From Lycium barbarum (lineage: Eukaryota; Streptophyta; Magnoliopsida; Solanales; Solanaceae): a stretch of DNA of 64,000 bases. The notes beneath the pieces were generated by a model, which was given only the letters and a program-made list of their open reading frames with translations, made no database searches and had not been told where the DNA came from. The stretch covers positions 2,743,001 to 2,807,000 of the forward strand of contig NC_083348.1 in assembly GCF_019175385.1 (NCBI RefSeq). Direction: 5' to 3'. Below, piece after piece: positions 57,400 to 64,000 of this stretch (positions are counted from its first letter, which is position 1; every line of letters begins with the position of its first letter). The position numbers were made by a program, and so were the translations under genes.

Positions 57400-57557
57400 A
57401 GGTATGTAAGGCATGAATAGTAATATAAGATCATAATAAAAGACATAAAACACGACATACAGAAGGGATATAACCTGTACCTCTGTTTGCCTCTTAAGGC
57501 AGATATCATACAAGTTAACTTTACCTCTAGAAATAACATATAGCAATCTCAAGTAAA

Positions 57558-57645
57558 CTGCCCGACCATGTAGGTACGGTGTAATGCTGCCCGACCATAT
57601 GGGTACGGTGTAATGCTGCCCGACCATATAGGTACGGTGTAACTC
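57558..57645 (-). repeat. 29 bp tandem array in solo LTR 2
   Basis: Three copies of CTGCCCGACCATATAGGTAC plus GGTGTAATG, with a fourth at about 57758-57786 and related GC-rich words to 57860. It stands where the other LTRs carry their arrays. Confidence 0.88.
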
Positions 57646-60172
57646 TATCTGAGCATATCATAGGGTAAAGGAGTAATCTGTACATCTGAATGCCCCTTAG
57701 GGCGGATGCCATGCATGCTAGCTTTCAAAACAAAACATGTAAATATCTGTAAGTAATCTGCCCGACCATATAGGTACGGTGTAATAAGCCCGCGTCCGGG
57801 GTAATTATAATCTGCCCACTGCAGTGATGTATCTGCCCGGCCGCCCGTTGGACGGCGCGGTGTCATAAAATAAATCATACATAAATATAAAAGCATGCAT
57901 GAGAGCCCAAGTGAAAGCTACAACTCTATCGGAGTGACGTAAGGTCGGTAACCTCCGATTACATTATGGAATAATCAAGATCGCCCTGCCTCACCTTGAA
58001 GGAACTAGTTTTATAAGGCGAGACTGTCAAGGAAGAATGGAATTAAGAGAAAGCGTGGAACAAGATCATAAGCTTTATAAAACATTTATTCATACACTTT
58101 AGAATCTCTAGAAATAGAGTCGTATTCTAGGAATTAAGTTAAAGATCAAGAACTAACTCCTCCCTCTTATGTTCATATTGACTTCTTAACTTACACTTTT
58201 AGACATAAAGCCATTCTTGTCATAACCATCCTAGACATATTCTCTTCTTTGGCATCACCATTATCATTGTAAATACGTGTCCGTCGTTGTAGTCAATAAA
58301 CTTACAAAATCATAAACCTTTATTCGGGAAGATATAGACACTTGGGAAAACATTTACGAGTTACTATTACGAGGATCATGCTATAGAGTCATAAACATTT
58401 ATCTTTCAAAAATAAGTAAAATACGGGAGCGATTATGAAATCGTAGCTTCAGGGGTCATGACATCTAACTTTCGAGATCAAGGGGATATGAAAACAAATG
58501 TGAAATCTTAACGTCGAAACAATAACCAAAGGTTTCCTTCACTTACCGTGCGGAGATAAGTCAAATAGAATAACAGGGGAGGATCCGGAAATAGTGGGCC
58601 TACCTCGGGTCAACAGAGGTGGCGTACTCAAATTACGTACATTAGGCTTTATGGAGTCACTTACGAAAGTCTTGGCGTCATCCGGTTCCGTTTGGGGCAA
58701 GTTATGGATGTTAAAGCAATTATTTCAACAAAACATGAAAACTTAGTTCAATGCTATTGAATGAAAAAGGGTCAAATTCAAACTTGGATTTCTGGGAATT
58801 GAATTGTCCCCAAGGCTCGTACCCAAACCTATTATGTCTAAGACGTGCCAAAGAAGGAAGGGTAAAGCCTTACATACCTTTTCCGCTTCTTACGCTACTT
58901 CAAACTCAAGTTCCAAATTCTCCAAAATCTACAAATGGTCACATTTACCAAACATTAATTAGAACCCCTAGAAGTGGAAAGTTAAAGTAACACTTATCTA
59001 CCGAAATTTCGGCAGCACTTCCCCTGTAAATACACCATTCCCAAAAATATAACTTGGCCAATTTGAATCAACAACAATCCGGGAATTCAACCCGGCCAAA
59101 CCATCGACAACAATGCCCACAGTCATACTAACAATTTCAATAATCAACCCAAGGTACATTCTAACAACTCAATCAATATACTACTTCCTCCAAGACCTTC
59201 CAACTCCAATAAGAATATTAACAACCTAATAATTTATGCACTAACCACATCATACTAACAACATTATATTCCATACATGCAAGAACATTAGATTCAATTT
59301 ACATACACTTCCAAAACAAACCTCCAACTACTAAACTTCACTAAGCTCATTAAGCTTTTATTTGCAACATAAAATCCACAACACAACAACCAAAATACTA
59401 AATAAAACTTTCTCACCATTCCTTCATAATTCACCAAATATAAACGGTTATACATATAATATACAACTCACGGCCACCACCCCTATATCCATATTCTTCA
59501 TGAATTTCACTCATTTTTGTACACTACAACATGCACAAACATCCATAACATAAAAAAGGAAGTGAATTCTTACCTTCTTCCTTGATTCTTCCCTTGGCTA
59601 GAATTGGTCACTTGTATGAATATAGGTTTTTCTTGCTCCAATGAATACTCCACCTTGCTAAGGGCCCTTCAATGGATTGTTTGGCTAGAAGAGAATGATT
59701 TTTGGTGAAGAATTGTTCAAGGTGCTTGTGGGTTTAGGGGTGGCCGAATAGCCCCTTATGGTTTTCTCCTTCTTTCTCTTGTTCTTGCTTTCTTGAAATT
59801 TCTAGAGAACTAATTGAAAAAGATGACTTAGTCATCTTTTTATTTTGACTCATTAAACCTTTATGTGGGCTTAAGCCCACACCAATTGGACGGCCAAACA
59901 TGGCCCAACACCCTAGCCCACTTTTTTTTTTTTGTTCTACAATTCATGAAAAATTATTTTTCAAATTCCAAATTTACCCCTAGCATTCCTCTATGTTTCT
60001 ACAAGTCATATTGCTAATTTATCTTTTTTCCCCTAGCCTTTCTTAATATTTCCGCTTCTAAATTCTTCATAAGCAACTCGTATGCCAAACAAAATAGAAA
60101 ATATGACCTTGCTTGTTATCTTCCCGCGATTATCTTGAATTATCCGAACACGCAAAAATGCGGGATATAACA

Positions 60173-60722
60173 TTCTCAAACCCTGTAGCCTTGGCTTCCC
60201 TAACCTCAATTGGCATGGACTGCTCAATAAAAGTGTCTGCAAATTCATCCCAAGTAGCAGAAGGTGCATCCTCCTCTCGGGATTGTTCCCATGTCTCATA
60301 CCAAATATGAGCCAAATCTTGCAGATGGAAAGCTCAAAGCTCCGCTGCCTCTGTATCAGTAGCATGCATCACTCGAAACACCTTCTGAAGTCCATTAATG
60401 AAATTGTGTGGGTCTTCATCCGTCTTTGACCCTATGAATACTGGCAGCTTCATCCGCATAAACTCCTGAGTCCTAGAGCTGTTCGACCCACTACTAGCAC
60501 CATAGCCAGGGGTCGTTTCCTGTCGCTGGGCCTGATTTGCAAAAATTTGAGTGAGTAGCTGAGTAGCTCCTCTAACATCCGCATCCGAAGTATTGGGAGG
60601 CGTCGCTGCGGCATTAGCTGTGGGGCTGCTTGGGCCTGAGTGCCCCCTTCTGTTGCCGCATCAACGGTGGCCCTCTGGCTAGTAGCCGTATTTCTCTTGT
60701 TGTACTTCCTTTTCGAAGCTAT
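60173..60722 (-). pseudogene. gag: gag of element A, N-terminal part
   Basis: Frame starts at 60722-60720, now ATA where ATG is expected, followed by ASKRKYNKRNTATSQRATVD, a Gln/Pro linker in shifting frames, then HIWYETWEQSREEDAPSATW, DEFADTFIEQSMPIEVREAK and ATGFEN. The frame meets solo LTR 2 at 60172 and continues at 56958. The start lies 2 nt after TATTTCAG, a 3' splice consensus. Loss of ATG by G to A, a stop-containing linker and the insertion make it non-functional. Confidence 0.83.
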
Positions 60723-60724
60723 TT

Positions 60725-60735
60725 CTGAAATACGC
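60725..60735 (-). promoter_or_regulatory. Candidate 3' splice site before gag of element A
   Basis: On the minus strand GCGTATTTCAG ends at 60725, 2 nt before the (mutated) gag start. With the donor at 62571-62570 in the 5' LTR it would define an intron of about 1.85 kb spanning the LTR 3' part, PBS and leader hairpin. Confidence 0.5.
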
Positions 60736-60836
60736 AATTCACACGAGTTAGAAGAATTCCTAAAAGCATTTCTCTATTTGCACGAACTAAAGTATGAAAG
60801 AAGTGAAACAAATCCTGAATGCCTTGGTGGTAAACT

Positions 60837-60869
60837 TTTTATATGTGTGGGGCCCTCACACATATAAAA
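60837..60869 (-). ncRNA. Leader stem-loop of element A with palindromic loop
   Basis: TTTTATATGTGTG (60869-60857) pairs perfectly with CACACATATAAAA (60849-60837) over 13 bp around the 7 nt loop AGGGCCC. The loop contains the self-complementary GGGCCC, the form expected of a kissing-loop dimerisation site. It lies between PBS (60921-60933) and gag start (60722). Confidence 0.68.
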
Positions 60870-60920
60870 GAGACCCCACTGGACACGGCTTCATAGACTC
60901 CCTAAGACACTTGAACCTAG

Positions 60921-60933
60921 CGCTCTAATACCA
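60921..60933 (-). other. PBS of element A
   Basis: On the minus strand TGGTATTAGAGCG lies 5 nt after the 5' LTR end (60939); two bases differ from the initiator-Met primer site. The LTR end itself is mutated (plus-strand TT instead of TG at 60939-60940). Confidence 0.85.
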
Positions 60934-60938
60934 AGCTT

Positions 60939-63305
60939 TTTCATGCCATGAACCTGGGCCTGAACGTAACATGGCACCCGATGCCTGACTATATGTGATC
61001 GAGCGAACCAACTGGCTGGCTGAATCAACATATGATACCAAAACATAGCTGACTTAAAAATAAAACTAACACATGCTGATTAACTGAAAGTCTGACTGAA
61101 ATATCATAATGCGGAAATACTTAGACAATATGAAATTATCTGAAAGTAGCCAACATGGCTAAACCAAAACAACTGAACAACTGAGTATAATTGTCAACAA
61201 GACTAACATAACAAATATATGACTGTCTGAACTGTGTCTATGAGGCCTCTAATGAATATAAAAATGTAACTGTCTAGAAAGCTATAAGAACTGCATGACC
61301 GATATCGCCCCGAAGGAAACTGGGGCTCACCAAAGTAGCTGATATGAACACTCCTAAGTAGCTGGATCATCAACTTGTACGTCGACATCAGCACATTTGA
61401 ATTGTACTGGTATATAAAGCAACTGAAGCAATAAAATACTGGAACTGAAACTGAAACTGGTAAATGTAATTGTAATAGCAAAGAAGTAGAGATATGAATA
61501 CTCCCGGCTCTGTATCTAAATCATCTTTATTATCTGTGTTTGTATATGTGGGGCCTCGGCCCAATAATAAATGCACACTATGGCCTCAGCTTCGTAGTGC
61601 GTCAGTTAATGACCTCGGCCATGTATACTTATACATAAGACTATACCCTTGGGCAAAATCACATATGTTCAATTATGGTTAATTAATAAAAACTGAGACC
61701 ATAACAATAATGAACAATACTGAACTGAATTAGACATGCTGGACTGAACTGAAAACATTGACTGTTTTTTAGCATACTGAATTTCTAGACTGAGACTCAT
61801 ATGGTAACAATGCATAAGCTATAAAGATTTTGTGTTGAGTTCATGATATTCAAATTGACAACTATGAACGAATTCTATAACTGCAACCCTAGAAGATAAC
61901 AGTTCTACAACATATCATGAAACTAGGGTTAAACTATAATCTGAGTCAAATTACTGACAAGTATGAAGAATGAGGCGTAGGGAGAATCATGATTATTCCC
62001 TAACGTAGATAGTTAGCCTCACATAAATTAATTCCAGCCTTTGAGCGTAATACAACGTTCGTCACCCTTCCAACTTTAATCTATATCAATACAAGTCAAA
62101 GGGATTTTATATTAGCAATAATATTTATTCTTTGGTCATCTAAGCATTTTATCAAACACTTGGTGGGCATAAAGCTCCACAATCTCTATTAATGGTGTTT
62201 CTTCACCCAATTCCCATTATATTACTTATAGGTGATTCTACAATCTCAATTTGATGGAAGTAACATCATTCTTCATCACCCATATGACTACAACAATCCT
62301 AACTTAAAAATCCAAAACCCTACCATAGTTCATATGATACTCTCTGTCAAACCGATTTACAATTCTCCCAAGAACTCATCAATTCACAACTACAAATGAT
62401 TAGAGAGTAGAAGTATTACCTTTTTGAAGTTCAATCCTCTTGAATTCGAGTTCTAAGGTTTCCACGCCCAATAACAATGTTCCACTCACAACTCTATTGA
62501 TTAGAAGTGTTTACTCAAGTTAGAAAGGGATTAAGGACTTGAATTTAACCTAGAATCATGATAAAACTTACCTTGGATGCTTCTTGAGGCTTGGGACTTG
62601 TTCCCTCTGACTTTAAGGTGATTTTTCATGACAAGGGTGTTAGGGAAATAAACCCCAAGCTTAAATATAACTTAAAATGCGAAATCTCGACTTTTGTCCC
62701 GAAACCTGACCTGTTATGCGATAGGCCCGCGACGCACATACAACGCACAACCCCTGCAGGTCAGTATTCAGAGAGGGTGTTTTTGTGCAATCAGCCCGTG
62801 ACACGGGGCCAGCGCACGCGCCCTCAAAAGGGACCTGTATCGGTTCTGCACAGGGTTCAATAAAATGGGAATAACTTCTTACACATAGCTCTGTTCAGGA
62901 TCCATAACATACCATTAGAAAGGCATTTCAAAGGGCTACAACTTTCATGTTTAAGTTTTCTCAAATTCCTAATGGATTTTCACGAAATTTTACTGGAAGG
63001 CAGACGTATCGAAAACTTAGCCGATTCTATAGAATTTTAAGTGCCTTACTATTAGCCATATTGAGACGATCATATCTCCTTACTCCGATCTCTGATTGGC
63101 CTGGTCCTTATATCTTTAGAAGGGTATTTCTACGTACTACAACTTTCATTAAGGGTACTTTCCCAAATTCCCAACTAATCAAGGAGATATGGCTGTCCGA
63201 AGTAGGCCTATCAACCATTTTCGCAAAACGTTCAAACTTACAGTTTTTCCACCAAAATTCTAATGATATGAGTCTAACCTTAGTTCTAAGATATGGGGAG
63301 TAACA
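60939..63305 (-). repeat. 5' LTR of element A
   Basis: It aligns with 50174-52590. On the minus strand it begins TGTTACTCCCCATATCTTAG at 63305. The donor AAG|GTAAGTTTT (GT 62571-62570) is conserved, as is a second at AAAAAG|GTAATA near 62417; the GGCCTCGG array is at 61552-61620. Differences from the other LTR include about 40 bp missing near 61385. Confidence 0.92.
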
Positions 63306-64000
63306 AGAGCAATGAACTTGGATAGCATTGGAAATGGAATTATCATCATTGTTATATCTCACCTCGAAGGAACAAGTATTATGAGGTGAGATCAACAAAA
63401 ATGGATAAAATCAAGGAAATCATGAAATAAGCTCAATAATCTCATAACAGCATTAAATCCATAAGCTTTGGAATCTCTAGAATGGGATCATCATCATCAT
63501 TATTTTCATCATGGAAAACAACTATCTTTGGCATCATAAGAAGCTTTTAAGAATCATGAACTTCTATTTTTTGGAAGTAAGGAGGTTATGGAAACATGTA
63601 TGAAATCAAAACATAGGAATCATGACTTTAGAAAGAAAGGGTTTATCCTTACATGCCTTTTTGGTCGCCTTAACTTTAACTATTTGACGCTTATCCTCCC
63701 AGGCTCGTAAATCTACATTCAAGATAATTCATATTATTGTTAGGCTTCTCATTATATGCTTGTCTTAAGCCCTCAAATTAATTCCTTTTAAAATCTGTCG
63801 AAATTCGGGCAGCATCTCTTCTGTTTATATCCCTAGCCCGAAATTACAATACCAATAAAACAACAGCAATAGCAATACTAATATCAACAACATCATCATC
63901 AATACAAAAATATTCCATAAAACATTCCACACGATGTTTTTCAACATACAACAACAATATACACTTCTTTTCTTCCCAATCAAGGAGCATAATCTCATCA
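63306..64000 (-). repeat. 5' LTR of element B, continuation
   Basis: It aligns with 43587-44280 of the left LTR from the first bases after element A. The donor here reads AAAAAG|GCATGTAAG (GC instead of GT, near 63655) and the palindrome is degenerate. About 950 bp of this LTR should follow beyond the window. Confidence 0.9.

Larger units (their letters stand above)
56959..60172 (-). mobile_element. Solo LTR 2, large gypsy LTR in gag of element A
   Basis: A 3214 bp block bounded by TG...CA with duplication TTCTC (56954-56958 / 60173-60177). On the minus strand it begins TGTTATATCCCGCATTTTTG, related to solo LTR 1 and the nested LTRs. It holds the near-palindrome CTACCGAAATTTCGGCAG (58998-59015), donor AAAAG|GTATGTAAGG (GT 58877-58876), a 29 bp array (57558-57645) and the inverted-repeat module (57363-57399). 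No internal region, so it is a solo LTR in sense with gag. Confidence 0.93.
50174..63305 (-). mobile_element. Element A: autonomous-type gypsy chromovirus, degenerate
   Basis: Minus-strand element with LTRs 50174-52590 (2417 bp) and 60939-63305 (2367 bp), PBS (60933-60921), PPT complement (52591-52606) and gag-pol with chromodomain-like tail. Flanks ACAAC / AGAGC differ at two bases; the uninterrupted paralog at 43587 reads AGAAC, so both probably come from AGAAC. The domain set is complete but broken by stops, frameshifts and a solo LTR in gag. RT keeps FIDD. Confidence 0.92.
42535..64000 (-). mobile_element. Element B: non-autonomous large-LTR element, interrupted
   Basis: Minus-strand element with LTRs 42535-45228 (2694 bp) and 49112-50173 plus 63306 onward, continuing past the window. 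The internal region is 45229-49111. The right LTR is split by element A: sequence before 50173 and after 63306 aligns without gap to the left LTR around 43587. PBS and PPT are in place, but no Gag or Pol motif is seen in 3.9 kb, so it is another LARD-like passenger. It is older than the nested element: its LTRs differ at many more positions. Confidence 0.9.

Overview
This 64 kb window looks like repeat-rich nuclear DNA of a flowering plant, probably an asterid and possibly Solanaceae. The evidence is stacked Ty3/gypsy elements with 2-3.6 kb LTRs, a Tat/Ogre element with two RNase H domains, L1-type LINEs with a DUF4283-like ORF1, a Harbinger-like MITE and a broken plasmodesmata-located (DUF26) gene. 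I see no intact host gene, no tRNA or rRNA and no CRISPR. Species and clade names are inferred from memory of the families, not from a search.

Layout. (1) 1-20230, + strand: a degenerate chromovirus-type gypsy element (element 1). It has the last 234 bp of its 5' LTR, gag-pol in pieces and a complete 3' LTR (17955-20230). Its gag is split by an antisense solo LTR (519-4088, TSD CATGG). Its reverse transcriptase is split by a complete non-autonomous large-LTR element (6171-15035, TSD CTATC/CTATT). (2) 20231-21838: unassigned DNA with a (CA)n tract. (3) 21839-30425, - strand: a rearranged Tat/Ogre element (ORF1, gag pieces, protease, RT, RNase H and a second, archaeal-type RNase H) that lacks integrase and one LTR. 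Its LTR cuts into a hAT transposase remnant (30426-31571). (4) 31775-32450: PDLP-like pseudogene on the - strand. (5) 32451-34830: AT-rich intergenic DNA with microsatellites. (6) 34840-41940: a LINE (- strand) split between endonuclease and RT by a second LINE 3' end and a gypsy LTR-gag fragment. (7) 41963-42309: MITE with TAA TSD. (8) 42535 to beyond 64000, - strand: a second non-autonomous large-LTR element (element B). Its 5' LTR was entered by an autonomous gypsy element (element A, 50174-63305), whose gag was in turn split by another solo LTR (56959-60172, TSD TTCTC).

The most interesting signal is a shared regulatory architecture. Reading each LTR in its own direction, six lineages show a mid-LTR 5' splice-site consensus (mostly AAG|GTATGTAAG), then a tandem array of short GC-rich units, then (five of six) an inverted repeat TCAGTAC-N7-GTACTGA next to a second hairpin, and then the LTR end. 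In the three gag-bearing elements whose gag start is visible, a 3' splice-site consensus lies 0-2 nt before the start codon. Between PBS and gag, or at the same place in the non-autonomous elements, there is a 12-13 bp hairpin whose stem bases covary between elements; in element A its loop holds the self-complementary GGGCCC. I infer a leader intron that would remove PBS, arrays and hairpin from translated RNA, and a dimerisation/packaging-like hairpin kept by the gag-less elements so that autonomous relatives can mobilise them.
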